Source: ZC4RG30 sp963812195
GTDB taxonomy: Bacteria; Pseudomonadota; Gammaproteobacteria; Steroidobacterales; Steroidobacteraceae
Assembly: GCA_963812195.1 (NCBI GenBank)
Contig: CAWEUI010000005.1
Coordinates: 4,690-68,689 of the forward strand
DNA length: 64,000 nt
Direction of reading: 5' to 3'
Of this stretch, positions 17,803-26,501 are shown in pieces; positions within the stretch are counted from its first letter, which is position 1, and every line of letters starts with the position of its first letter. A program made the position numbers and the translations under genes. Under the pieces are notes generated by a model, which made no database searches, was not told where the DNA came from, and was given only the letters and a program-made list of their open reading frames with translations.

Positions 17803-19329
17803 TCAACTGCCTTGCGGGGGTCTTCGGCGACGCCGCCGGCGCCGCGGTCTGCCGCCCTCGCCGCCCTCGGCACCGCGCTGGCCGCGCGCGGCCTCCAGCG
17901 CCCGCACCATTTCCTGGCGCTGATCGGCATTGGCGCTCTGCAGCGCCGTCCACCAGTCCACCAGTTCCTGCTGCGCCATGCCGGCCTGCGCGCGCAGCAG
18001 CAGCAGGTCGAAGGCGGCGCGGAAGCGCGGCTGTTCGATCAGGCGCAGCACGCGGCGGCTGCGCGGATGCTCCAGCTGCGGCTGCAATGCGAACATGTCG
18101 CGCACACCCAGCGAGAAGCGCTTCGGGATGGTCACGCGCCGCGTGGCCTCACGCAGCGCCACATCACAGGCATCCAGGATGGTGCCCACGTCGCCCCATT
18201 GCTCGGCCGGCTGCTGTTCGATCTGCGCGGCGATCGGTCCGTACAGCAACAGCGTGAACAGGAAGGTGGGCGTGACGGACTTGCCGGCCAGCACGCGCGC
18301 ATCGGTATTGGCCAGCCCCAGCTCGAGCAGCTTGCCGACCGGGCCATCCGGATGGCTCGTCAGGTAGCGCTCCACACCCGGGTACAACACGCCCAGCAGG
18401 CCGCGCCGGCGCAGCACTTCCAGCGACTTCACGCCATGGCCGGTGAGAAACAGCTTCAGGGTCTCGTCGAACAGGCGCGCCGCCGGCACGTCGGTGAGCA
18501 GGTCGCGCAGTTCGGCCAGCGAGCTCTCGGTGGCCGCTTCCAGCGTGAAGCCCAGCTTCGCCTCGAAGCGCGCCGCGCGCAGCATGCGCACCGGGTCCTC
18601 CCGATAGCGCTGTGCCGGATCACCAATCAGGCGCAGGCGCCGTGCCTGGATGTCCTCGACTGCGCCGACGTAGTCGCGCAGCGAGAAGTCTTCGATGCTG
18701 TAATACAGGCCATTGCAGGTGAAGTCGCGCCGCCAGACGTCCTCTTCGACAGTGCCGTAGGTGTTGTCGCGCAGGATCCGGCCCCCTTCGTCCAGCAGCC
18801 GGTCCCCGCCACCCGTACTGCCGGCGGCCGCGGGCAAATCATCCTGATCACCCACGCCGTCCTCGTCCGCGTCGGCTTCGCGCTCCCGTTCGGCGTCGAA
18901 TTCGGCTTCGGCCTCCTCATCATCCTCACTGGCGCCGACCTCAAGCAGAATGTCCGGATCGTCGGCCTCTTCGGCGCCGGGCAAGGGCGCGCTGGCCGCG
19001 CGGAAGGTCGCCACTTCGATGATCTCGTGGCCGAAGAACACATGCGCCAGACGGAAGCGCCGGCCGATCAGCCGGCAATTGCGGAACAGGCGCTTGACCT
19101 CTTCCGGACGCGCGCTGGTGGCCACGTCGAAGTCCTTGGGCGTGACGCCCAGCAGCAGGTCGCGCAGGCAGCCGCCCACCAGCAGGGCCTGGTGGCCGCC
19201 TTCGCGCAAGCGGTACAGCACCCTCAGGGCGTTCTGCGAAATCTGCTGGCGGGAGATGGGGTGCTCGGCACGCGGGATGATGCGCGGCGCACCAGCCGGT
19301 GCGCCGCCGGCCTCGGAATCGGGATTCAA
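17803..19329 (-). CDS. pcnB: Poly(A) polymerase I PcnB with an unusual acidic insert
   Basis: PcnB adds poly(A) tails that promote RNA decay. The nucleotidyltransferase core has ALLVGGCLRDLLLGVTPKDFD, RRFRLAHVFFGHEIIEVATFRA and NTYGTVEEDVWRRDFTCNGLYY, then RLRLIGDPAQRYREDPVRMLRAARF. Between VATFRA and ILRDNTYG is an insert of about 65 residues, strongly acidic (EEADDPD, SEDDEEAEAEFDAERE, DADEDGVGDQDD), where E. coli has about 20. The C-terminus is a basic tail (RPRRRRRRRRPPQG). No ATG fits the start; TTG at 19,329 (LNPDSEAGG) with GGAAAA upstream is my choice and is uncertain. Confidence 0.93.
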   Translation of the reverse strand: MNPDSEAGGAPAGAPRIIPRAEHPISRQQISQNALRVLYRLREGGHQALLVGGCLRDLLLGVTPKDFDVATSARPEEVKRLFRNCRLIGRRFRLAHVFFGHEIIEVATFRAASAPLPGAEEADDPDILLEVGASEDDEEAEAEFDAEREREADADEDGVGDQDDLPAAAGSTGGGDRLLDEGGRILRDNTYGTVEEDVWRRDFTCNGLYYSIEDFSLRDYVGAVEDIQARRLRLIGDPAQRYREDPVRMLRAARFEAKLGFTLEAATESSLAELRDLLTDVPAARLFDETLKLFLTGHGVKSLEVLRRRGLLGVLYPGVERYLTSHPDGPVGKLLELGLANTDARVLAGKSVTPTFLFTLLLYGPIAAQIEQQPAEQWGDVGTILDACDVALREATRRVTIPKRFSLGVRDMFALQPQLEHPRSRRVLRLIEQPRFRAAFDLLLLRAQAGMAQQELVDWWTALQSANADQRQEMVRALEAARGQRGAEGGEGGRPRRRRRRRRPPQGS

Positions 19330-19357
19330 TGCAGGTTTTCCGGCGATATTTAAAGAC

Positions 19358-19385
19358 TTGAGGAAGGATCGAGGCCGCCTATAAT
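19358..19385 (+). promoter_or_regulatory. Sigma-70 promoter of tRNA-Glu(CTC)
   Basis: TTGAGG at 19,358-19,363 and a consensus TATAAT at 19,380-19,385 are separated by 16 bp, followed by a GC-rich discriminator (ACCGCGCC). GC-rich discriminators are typical of stringently controlled stable-RNA promoters. The tRNA begins about 50 bp after the predicted transcription start. The pcnB start is only about 30 bp away on the other strand, so the two promoters probably overlap. Confidence 0.75.
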
Positions 19386-19442
19386 ACCGCGCCTTGCCCG
19401 CCTGACCGCAGCAGTTGCCCGGCTTCTTCAGGCTCAAGCCCC

Positions 19443-19518
19443 GCTCCCTTCGTCTAGAGGCCCAGGACATAGCCCTCTCAAGGCTAGTACACCGGTTCGA
19501 ATCCGGTAGGGAGCGCCA
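19443..19518 (+). tRNA. tRNA-Glu, anticodon CTC
   Basis: A full cloverleaf: acceptor GCTCCCT pairing with AGGGAGC, D arm TCGTCTAGAGGCCCAGGA, anticodon stem TAGCC/GGCTA with loop CTCTCAA (anticodon CTC), T arm ACCGG-TTCGAAT-CCGGT, discriminator G and an encoded CCA at 19,516-19,518. Identity elements match bacterial tRNA-Glu. A second tRNA-Glu (TTC) lies at 27.1-27.2 kb. Confidence 0.95.
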
Positions 19519-19639
19519 TCATCGGCGGGTCAGTGAAAGCCTCAATCCCCGCGATGCGCCCGCGAAGTGCGATCCGCGACACGGCCGCCGCGCGACGCCC
19601 CACTGCATGATCAATTCCATCATCCATGCAGCGCCGGGA

Positions 19640-19909
19640 ATGAACATGAAGGCAGCGCCTTCCCGAACCAACGACCTGTTCCACAGACTGGGCCTGGACC
19701 AGCCCGCGCCGCTGTCCATCCGCCGTGAAGCCGCGCGCGAGCTGTGCGCGGAGATCCTGGACAACCTCACCGACACCAGCCGCGCGCTGGAATTCTCCGA
19801 ACGGGCCGCGTTCATCCTGCACGGCGACAGCAGCAATGTGCTGCCGGTCCCGCTGCGCACCACCGCGCACCGGCTGTGCCAGTTCATCGCCGCCGGATTG
19901 CCGACTTAG
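19640..19909 (+). CDS. Small conserved-looking hypothetical protein
   Basis: I do not recognise this 89-aa protein. It begins MNMKAAPSRTNDLFHRLGL and is soluble, with REAARELCAEILDNLTDTSRAL and ERAAFILHGDSSNVLPVPL; no signal peptide or membrane segment. An ATG three codons later (19,646) is an alternative start. It starts about 120 bp after tRNA-Glu and its TAG stop overlaps the stop of the convergent molybdopterin-binding gene. Codon use matches the neighbours, which is the main reason to believe it is real. Confidence 0.5.
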   Translation: MNMKAAPSRTNDLFHRLGLDQPAPLSIRREAARELCAEILDNLTDTSRALEFSERAAFILHGDSSNVLPVPLRTTAHRLCQFIAAGLPT

Positions 19910-20946
19910 TCCACTTTCTGGCGCGACCTGGTGTCGCGCAGCATCGGGCGCGTCTCGATCTCGGTGAGCAGGCCGCCCACCCCCATTGCCATGATGTCTT
20001 CGCGTGCGACCGCCTCGCCGGCGGCGTGGCGGCGCAACACGAAGTCGAAGCCGTTGAGCTTGGGCGAGCGCGCACAGGTCGGGATGCCAACCAGCGGCAC
20101 GTTGTCCACGGCATCGGGGAGTTCACCCAGCAGCAGCAGATTGCCCGGATCCACCGGCATGCCGGCATGCAATACCCGCCCGCCGGCCGCAACCACCGCA
20201 GCCGGGACCACGTCGCCGCGATCCACCGTGGCGGCCACGCCCGAGACCAGCACCAGCTGCGGCCGCTCGGCACCCGTGAGCAGCGCACGCAAAGCGGCAG
20301 CCACAGCCTGCTCCTCATGTGGCACCACCTGCTCGGCGATCAACGCTCCGCCCAGTGGTCCCAGCCTGCCCAGCACCGCGCCGCGCATCTTGGCGAGCAC
20401 GGAGTCCGCGGTACCGGCCAGTCGCGTCATCAGCAGCGCGGCACGGATGCCGCGCCACGGCGCCACGCGCAATGCCGGCCCGCCCGCCAGCACGGCCACG
20501 ACCTGCTCCAGCGCACTGGCCGGCACCGCATAAGGAATGATCTTGATGGTGGCCAGCATCTGGCCCTCTTCCACGATGGCGTCGGGCAGCAGCGTGGCGA
20601 TGGTCAGCCCCTCGTGCACGCGATTGGCGGCATGCACGCGCTCGGCATCCAGCCGCAGCAGGCCCGCCTGCCGCGCATACAGGTTCACGCGTCCGGTGCT
20701 GGCGCCGCCGGTTTCCACCTCGGCGCCGGCCAGCGTCACCGCGATGCGCGCCGCCGCCACGTCCTCCGGCACATCCTCGGCCGTCAGGCGTGCGGCAACC
20801 ACGCGGTCGATACCGGCCACGGTGAGCCGCCTGATTTCGACCGTGCCGAGCACGGCGCCCTTCTTCAGGGTGCCACCGGGCAGCTTGATGCTGTGGGCCA
20901 GTACGGCGCCCAGCGCCTCCTCCAGTGCCAGCGTGCCGAACTTCAC
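19906..20946 (-). CDS. MoCF-type molybdopterin-binding protein
   Basis: A 346-aa protein starting at GTG 20,946 with KFGTLALEEALGAVLAHS. Later segments such as LVLVSGVAATVDRGDVVPAAV, GRVLHAGMPVDPGNLLLLGE and VDNVPLVGIPTCARSP match the MoeA/MogA-like molybdopterin-binding domain that in other bacteria is fused to a MobA-like nucleotidyltransferase in xdh clusters. Here the transferase half is absent. The start overlaps the xdhC stop (GTGA), so it is translationally coupled to it. A role in inserting or modifying the molybdenum cofactor of the divergent hydroxylase is inferred. Confidence 0.8.
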   Translation of the reverse strand: MKFGTLALEEALGAVLAHSIKLPGGTLKKGAVLGTVEIRRLTVAGIDRVVAARLTAEDVPEDVAAARIAVTLAGAEVETGGASTGRVNLYARQAGLLRLDAERVHAANRVHEGLTIATLLPDAIVEEGQMLATIKIIPYAVPASALEQVVAVLAGGPALRVAPWRGIRAALLMTRLAGTADSVLAKMRGAVLGRLGPLGGALIAEQVVPHEEQAVAAALRALLTGAERPQLVLVSGVAATVDRGDVVPAAVVAAGGRVLHAGMPVDPGNLLLLGELPDAVDNVPLVGIPTCARSPKLNGFDFVLRRHAAGEAVAREDIMAMGVGGLLTEIETRPMLRDTRSRQKVD

Positions 20947-21642
20947 GCCGGCACCTGGCGCAGGCACTGGGTGATCTGCGCCAGTACGGCGATGGCGATC
21001 TCGGCCGGCGTGCGCGCCCCGATGGCCAGGCCCGCCGGCCCGTGGATGCGCGCGCGGTCCGCCTCGCTCACGCCGGCCTCGCCCAGGCGCGCCAGGCGCT
21101 TGGCGTGGGTGCGCGTGGAGCCCAGCGCGCCCACGTAGAACGCGGGCGTGGGCAATACCGCCAGCAACGCCGGATCATCGATCTTCGGATCGTGCGTGAG
21201 CAGCACCACGGCCGTGCGGGCATCGGGTTTGACCTGCGCCAAGCGCTTCCTGCGGCCATTGGTCGAGCAACGTGACGCCGGCAAAGCGCTCGGGCCTGAG
21301 GAACGCGCTGCGCGGATCGATGACGGTGACGGCGTAGCCGGCCTCGCGCGCCATCTTGCACAGTGCCTCGCTGATGTGCACCGCGCCCACCACGATCAGC
21401 CGCAGCGGCGGGTTGTGCGGCGTGACCAGCACTTCGTGGCCGAGATGTTCCACGACCTGCGCGCGATCCGTGGCCAGTGCGGTGCGGCCGGCGGCGGCGT
21501 ATTCCGGTTCGGTCAGCGCCAGCAGATCCAGGCCTTCGGCATCCAGCAGACGCTGCGCCGAGCCATCCAGTGGGGTGTACAGCGCCACCGCCCGTGCCGC
21601 GCGGCGCGCCGCGAGCAGCGCATGCGCCATGCCCTGTCGCAT
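20943..21642 (-). CDS. xdhC: XdhC C-terminal (Rossmann) domain protein, frameshifted
   Basis: XdhC/CoxI proteins bind and protect sulfurated molybdenum cofactor before insertion. This gene encodes only the Rossmann half: LRLIVVGAVHISEALCKMAREAGYAVTVIDPR, then after a slip near 21,243 the continuation VKPDARTAVVLLTHDPKIDDPALL, YVGALGSTRTHAKRLARL and GLAIGARTPAEIAIAVLAQI. The start ATG at 21,642 is 3 bp after the stop of the N-terminal-domain gene. The span of 700 nt is one base off a multiple of three, confirming the indel. Confidence 0.88.
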
Positions 21643-21645
21643 CGG

Positions 21646-21975
21646 CTACTCCAGTGGCTCCACGTACACGCGGATACGCCCGCCGCAGGCCAGCCCCACG
21701 CTGAATGCCAGCTCGTCGCTGACGCCGAATTCCAGCAACTGCGGTTGGTGATCCTGCATTACCTGCGCGGCCGCTTCGATCACCGCCACTTCCACGCAGC
21801 CACCGGAGACCGAACCGGCGAATTGCCCGGCTTCGTTGCACACCAGCTGACTGCCGGCCGGGCGCGGCGCCGAGCCCCAGGTGGACACCACGGTTGCTAT
21901 CGCGGCGCGCTGTCCGCTTTCGCGCCAGGCAAGCGCCTGGGCAAGCAGCTCGTCATCGGGTGACAGGGAGGTCAT
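21646..21975 (-). CDS. XdhC N-terminal domain protein (separate small gene)
   Basis: A 109-aa protein equal to the XdhC_CoxI N-terminal domain: AIATVVSTWGSAPRPAGSQLVCN, GSVSGGCVEVAVIEAAAQVM, SDELAFSVGLACGGRIRVYVEP. The GSVSGGCVE and GLACGG Cys motifs are those of XdhC. It ends in a genuine TAG and is followed 3 bp later by the Rossmann domain gene, so XdhC is split into two adjacent genes. Divergent from the hydroxylase small subunit with 75 bp between starts. Confidence 0.9.
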   Translation of the reverse strand: MTSLSPDDELLAQALAWRESGQRAAIATVVSTWGSAPRPAGSQLVCNEAGQFAGSVSGGCVEVAVIEAAAQVMQDHQPQLLEFGVSDELAFSVGLACGGRIRVYVEPLE

Positions 21976-22020
21976 GGCCTGCCGATTGTAGGATACTGCG
22001 CGCCTTCACCGCGGATTCGT

Positions 22021-22038
22021 TATTCCCCTGCGGGAATA
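22021..22038. promoter_or_regulatory. Perfect inverted repeat before the 2Fe-2S subunit gene
   Basis: TATTCCC-CTGC-GGGAATA: seven-base arms and a four-base centre, 12 bp upstream of the ATG at 22,051 and inside the 75-bp divergent region with xdhC. It just precedes the GGAGAG ribosome site, so a protein bound there, or an RNA hairpin, could affect initiation. No regulator gene is adjacent. Function inferred only from position. Confidence 0.5.
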
Positions 22039-22050
22039 TGGAGAGTTTCG

Positions 22051-22512
<462 letters not shown>

Positions 22513-22538
22513 CGCCGCCACAGCACAGGATTACCGTC

Positions 22539-24761
22539 ATGAAACACTTCCTACGCAATGCAACGGACGGCGCCGCCACCGCCATCGTCAATGCCGACAC
22601 CCTGGGCGGCCTCACGCGCCGCGATGTCCTGAAGGGCGCCGGCCTCACACTGGCCGTGATGAGCAGCGGCAGCATCCTCAACGCCTGTTCCAGCGGATCG
22701 GCCAATGCCACGCTCGCGCCCGACCAGTTCCTGAAGGTCGGCGCGGACGACACGGTCACGCTGATCTCGCCCAACTCGGAGATCGGCCAGGGCGCCTACA
22801 CGGGCCTGGCCACGTTGCTGGCCGAGGAGCTGGATGCCGACTGGGGCCAGATGCACGTTGAGCCGGCGCCGGTGAACACCAAGCTGTACGGCAACCCGGC
22901 CTTCGGCGGCGCCCTGCAGGGCACCGGCGGCAGCACCACGATCAACGCGTTCTGGGAATCCATCCGCAAGGCCGGCGCCACCGCGCGGGCCATGCTGGTG
23001 GCCGCCGCCGCGGACCAGTGGGGCGTGCCGGCCGGCGAGATCACCGTCAGCAAGGGCGTGGTCAGCCATGCCGGCAAGAACAAGAGCGCGAAATTCGGTG
23101 AGCTGGCCGGCGCGGCGGCAAAGCAGCCGGTGCCCACCGACGTGAAGCTCAAGGATGCCGGCGATTACGTGCTGATCGGCAAGGACGCCGGGCGCGTCGA
23201 TGCGCATGACAAGTCCAGCGGCAAGGCCGTGTTCACGCAGGACATCCAGCTGCCGGACATGCTGGTGGCGGTGGTGGCCTATCCACCGCGCTTCGGCGGC
23301 AAGGTGAAGAGCTTCGATGCCGCGGCGGCCAAGGCCATGCCCAACGTGGTGAACGTGGTGCAGTTCAAGACCAACATACGCGAAGGCGTGGCAGTGCTGG
23401 CGCGCGACACCTGGTCGGCCAAGAAGGCGCGCGATGCGCTGAAGGTGGACTGGGACGAGAGCAATGCCTTCGTGATGGGCTCGGATGCCATCTTCGCGCA
23501 GTACAAGGCGCTGGCCGAAAAGCCCGGCGTCGAAGCGCGCAAGGACGGGGATTTCGACAAGGCGGCCCGGGGTGCGCGGCTCATCGAGGGCACTTACGAG
23601 TTCCCGTTCCTGGCGCATGCCTCGATGGAACCGATGAACTGCGTGATCCAGGTCAGGCCCGATGGCGCCGAGCTGTGGAACGGCGAGCAGTTCCACACCG
23701 GCGACCAGAACACGGTCGCCGCCACGCTGGGCCTGAAGCCCGAGCAGGTGAAGATCAACATGCTGTACGCGGGCGGCAGCTTCGGCCGGCGCGGCAATGC
23801 CTGGTCGGACTACCTCACCGACGTCGCGGCCATCGCCAAGGCCGACGGCGGCGGCAAGCCGGTGAAGCTGGTGTGGACGCGCGAGGACGACATGCGCGCC
23901 GGCTTCTACCGCCCCGCGTACCTGCACAAGCTCACCGCGGCCATCGACCGCAGGGGCAACCTCGCCGGCTGGCGCCAGCGCATCGTGGGCCAGTCCATCA
24001 TGGCCGGCACGTTCCTGGCCGACCCCAAGTCGCCGGTGGACAGCAGCTCGGTGGAAGGCGCGGCCACCATGCCCTACGAGATACCCGGCCTGCTGGTGGA
24101 ACTGCACACCACCAAGCTGGGCGTGCCGATCCAGTGGTGGCGTTCGGTGGGCTCCACGCACACCGCCTATGCGGTGGAGGCCTTCCTCGACGAGGTCGCG
24201 CGCGCCACGCGCAAGGATCCGGTGGAACTGCGCCGCGGCCTGCTGGCCAAACATCCGCGCCATCTGGCGGTGCTGAACCTCGCGGCCGAAAAGGCCGGCT
24301 GGGGTTCACCGCTGCCCAAGGGCACGGTGCGCGGCGTTGCGCTGCATGAGTCGTTCAACACCGTGGTGGCGCAGGTCGTCGAAGTGACCAGGGCGGATGG
24401 CGGCTACAAGGTCGGCCGCGTGGTGTGCGCCGTGGACTGCGGCGTTGCCGTGAACCCGAACATCATCGCCATGCAGATGGAGTCCGGCATCATCTACGGC
24501 CTGTCGGCGATTGCCAGCGGCGAGATCAAGCTCGAGGACGGCCACGTCAAGCAGGGCAACTTCGATACCTACCCGGTGCTGCGCATCAACCAGACGCCGA
24601 AGATCGAGGTGTACATCGTGCCCTCGACCAACAAGCCCACCGGCGTCGGCGAGCCCGGCACGCCGGTGATCGGCCCGGCGGTGATGAACGCCATCGCGCA
24701 GTTCACCGGCAAGACGGTGCGCACGCTGCCCTTCAGCAAGGCGGGCGTGACGATCGTCTAG
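22539..24761 (+). CDS. Molybdenum-binding subunit of IorB-like aldehyde/N-heterocycle oxidoreductase, Tat-exported
   Basis: A 740-aa large subunit. A Tat signal (LTRRDVLKGAGLTLAVM, residues ~24-40) is followed by a Cys resembling a lipobox (NACSS). Body motifs: SPNSEIGQGAYTGLATLLAEE, GNPAFGGALQGTGGSTT, FLAHASMEPMNCVIQV, YAGGSFGRRGNAWSDY (Mo-site glycine loop), QWWRSVGSTHTAYAVEAFLDE and the terminal GVGEPGTPVIGPAVMNAI with the catalytic Glu. This is the IorB family, whose members oxidise N-heterocycles or aldehydes in the periplasm. The start ATG 22,539 was chosen because upstream reading would cross the small subunit gene. Its stop shares CTAG with the convergent gene. Confidence 0.93.
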   Translation: MKHFLRNATDGAATAIVNADTLGGLTRRDVLKGAGLTLAVMSSGSILNACSSGSANATLAPDQFLKVGADDTVTLISPNSEIGQGAYTGLATLLAEELDADWGQMHVEPAPVNTKLYGNPAFGGALQGTGGSTTINAFWESIRKAGATARAMLVAAAADQWGVPAGEITVSKGVVSHAGKNKSAKFGELAGAAAKQPVPTDVKLKDAGDYVLIGKDAGRVDAHDKSSGKAVFTQDIQLPDMLVAVVAYPPRFGGKVKSFDAAAAKAMPNVVNVVQFKTNIREGVAVLARDTWSAKKARDALKVDWDESNAFVMGSDAIFAQYKALAEKPGVEARKDGDFDKAARGARLIEGTYEFPFLAHASMEPMNCVIQVRPDGAELWNGEQFHTGDQNTVAATLGLKPEQVKINMLYAGGSFGRRGNAWSDYLTDVAAIAKADGGGKPVKLVWTREDDMRAGFYRPAYLHKLTAAIDRRGNLAGWRQRIVGQSIMAGTFLADPKSPVDSSSVEGAATMPYEIPGLLVELHTTKLGVPIQWWRSVGSTHTAYAVEAFLDEVARATRKDPVELRRGLLAKHPRHLAVLNLAAEKAGWGSPLPKGTVRGVALHESFNTVVAQVVEVTRADGGYKVGRVVCAVDCGVAVNPNIIAMQMESGIIYGLSAIASGEIKLEDGHVKQGNFDTYPVLRINQTPKIEVYIVPSTNKPTGVGEPGTPVIGPAVMNAIAQFTGKTVRTLPFSKAGVTIV

Positions 24762-25252
24762 CGGTCGACTGCGCGAACCAGCGCCGGTCCCGACGCGTCA
24801 GCGTCGGTGTCCGGCCGCAGCCGCTTCACCGGCACGGGGATCAATTCACCCCCGCGGGTGCAGTCCGGTCCGTACGCCGTACCGGCCACTCTGGCCTGCG
24901 CTTCGGACTGATGTGGCGCAACGGACGTCAACGGAACGAAGTGCGGTTGCGAGGACTTCTCCGGCGGCGACAGGGGCCGCAGCGTGCGGATGAAGTAGCA
25001 GGTGCTGCCCGGAGGCCGCACCTTGATATGAAGCGGCGTGTACGGCTGGATCTCGATTGGGTCCAGTGCCAGCCGCCGCGAACTATCCGGCTGGGCCGTG
25101 ACGCCCGGCGGCAACTGGATTTGCGGCAACTGGATTTGTGGAAGGGCCACGGGCGGCGCAGCGCCCTGCTGCGGCTCACCCGCCACCGCAAACACGCCGA
25201 CTATCGCGACAAGGGAACAGGCAGCCAGGGCTGCGCAGATGATCGTCTTCAT
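24758..25252 (-). CDS. Secreted proline-rich hypothetical protein
   Basis: A 164-aa protein with a clear Sec signal peptide (MKTIICAALAACSLVAIVGV) followed by a Pro/Gln segment with the internal repeat LPQIQLPQIQLPPG, which at DNA level is a short tandem duplication around 25,110-25,140. The mature part has two Cys residues (STCYFIRTL, YGPDCTRGG) that could form a disulfide. No known family recognised. It converges on the hydroxylase large subunit and the two stop codons share the bases CTAG. Confidence 0.6.
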   Translation of the reverse strand: MKTIICAALAACSLVAIVGVFAVAGEPQQGAAPPVALPQIQLPQIQLPPGVTAQPDSSRRLALDPIEIQPYTPLHIKVRPPGSTCYFIRTLRPLSPPEKSSQPHFVPLTSVAPHQSEAQARVAGTAYGPDCTRGGELIPVPVKRLRPDTDADASGPALVRAVDR

Positions 25253-25358
25253 GGAACACCTCTCCATGGCAGACTGTTGTACGAGCGGAGTCTACGCCCG
25301 CATGCGACAACGCACCAACGTCGCGACGCGAGGCACGAATGCCGCACACTGACGCCCC

Positions 25359-26402
25359 ATGAGTACGGTACTCGTCACCGGCGGATCCGGCTTCATCGCC
25401 GGCCACTGCATCGCGCAACTGCTGGAAGCGGGCCACGCGGTGCGCGCGACCCTGCGCAACCCACGTCGCGAAAACGAGGTACGCGCGGCGATCCGTGCCG
25501 CCAGTGCCGATGACGACGGACTGTCTTTCGTGACCGCGGATCTTGCCGACGACGCGGGCTGGCCCGAAGCCGCGCAGGGCTGCCAGTACGTGCTGCACGT
25601 GGCCTCGCCGCTGCCGGCCGGCGTGCCGCGCCACGAGGACGAGCTGATCATTCCCGCGCGCGAAGGCACGTTGCGGGTGTTGCGCGCGGCCCGCGATGCC
25701 GGCGTGCAGCGCGTGGTGCTCACCTCTTCCTTTGCCGCCATCGGCTATGGCCATGCGCCGCAGGCGGCGCCGTTCGATGAGACCTGGTGGACCAACCTGG
25801 AAGGCCGCCAACTCACCGCCTACGTGAAGTCCAAGACGCTGGCCGAGCGCGCGGCCTGGCAGTTCATGCAACGTGAAGGGGGAGCGCTCGAGCTGACCAC
25901 GGTCAATCCGGTGGCGGTGTTCGGACCGGTGTGGGACGAGGATCTGTCGGCATCGACGCAGATCATCCAGCGCATGCTCGGCGGCAGCGTGCCGGCCTGC
26001 CCCAGGCTGTCCTTCGGCGTGGTGGACGTGCGCGATGTGGCCGACCTGCACCTGCGCGCCATGACCAACCCGGCGGCGCGCGGCGAACGCTTCCTCGCGG
26101 TGGCTGGCCCCAGTGTGTCGCTGCTGCAGATCGCCGAGGTGCTGCGGCAATCCATCGGCGCTGCCGCGCGACGCGTTCCCCGGCGTGAGATTCCCGACTG
26201 GGTAGTGAAGGCACTGGCCACCTGCGGCATGAAGCTGGCGCAGGCGGCGGCGCCGGAGCTGGGCAGGGTCAAGCATGCAACCAATGACAAGGCGCGGCGC
26301 CTGCTCGCCTGGCAGCCACGCCCCCCGGAGGAATGCATTCGTGCCACGGCCGAGAGCCTGCTGAAGCTCGGGCTGGTCGCCGGACAGCCCTCCCCGGGCT
26401 GA
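25359..26402 (+). CDS. Extended SDR, dihydroflavonol-4-reductase-like NAD(P)-dependent epimerase/reductase
   Basis: A 347-aa Rossmann enzyme. The nucleotide loop VLVTGGSGFIAGHCIAQLLEAG is at the N-terminus, followed by VLHVASPLP, VVLTSSFAAIGYG and the YVKSKTLAE catalytic YxxxK, then VNPVAVFGP. This is the atypical/extended SDR group that includes dihydroflavonol reductase and cinnamoyl-CoA reductase homologues in bacteria. Substrate unknown. It is divergent from the secreted proline-rich protein and appears to be a single-gene unit. Confidence 0.87.
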   Translation: MSTVLVTGGSGFIAGHCIAQLLEAGHAVRATLRNPRRENEVRAAIRAASADDDGLSFVTADLADDAGWPEAAQGCQYVLHVASPLPAGVPRHEDELIIPAREGTLRVLRAARDAGVQRVVLTSSFAAIGYGHAPQAAPFDETWWTNLEGRQLTAYVKSKTLAERAAWQFMQREGGALELTTVNPVAVFGPVWDEDLSASTQIIQRMLGGSVPACPRLSFGVVDVRDVADLHLRAMTNPAARGERFLAVAGPSVSLLQIAEVLRQSIGAAARRVPRREIPDWVVKALATCGMKLAQAAAPELGRVKHATNDKARRLLAWQPRPPEECIRATAESLLKLGLVAGQPSPG

Positions 26403-26434
26403 TTGGCCGCGTTTCCTCGCGGGACCCGCCGCGC

Positions 26435-26451
26435 CTTAAGGTTCACTTAAG
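26435..26451 (+). promoter_or_regulatory. PmrA/QseB-type response-regulator box (CTTAAG-N5-CTTAAG)
   Basis: The sequence CTTAAGGTTCACTTAAG is a perfect match to the PmrA/BasR-QseB binding pattern of two CTTAAG half-sites 11 bp apart; the first half-site continues GGTT as in the extended consensus. It lies 50 bp upstream of the ATG of the secreted coiled-coil protein. CCTTAAG/CTTAAGG also forms a 7-bp inverted repeat, since CTTAAG is itself palindromic. The match is seen directly; the identity of the regulator is inferred and no regulator gene is nearby. Confidence 0.6.
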
Positions 26452-26501
26452 GACAGGCGGTGAATATGTCACGCAGTCAGACACACCAAGAGGATCAGCC
26501 C

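Noticed and set aside
19484..19870. A minus-strand gene opposite the small hypothetical at 19.6-19.9 kb
   Set aside because: It runs back through the tRNA-Glu gene and has a composition typical of antisense frames.
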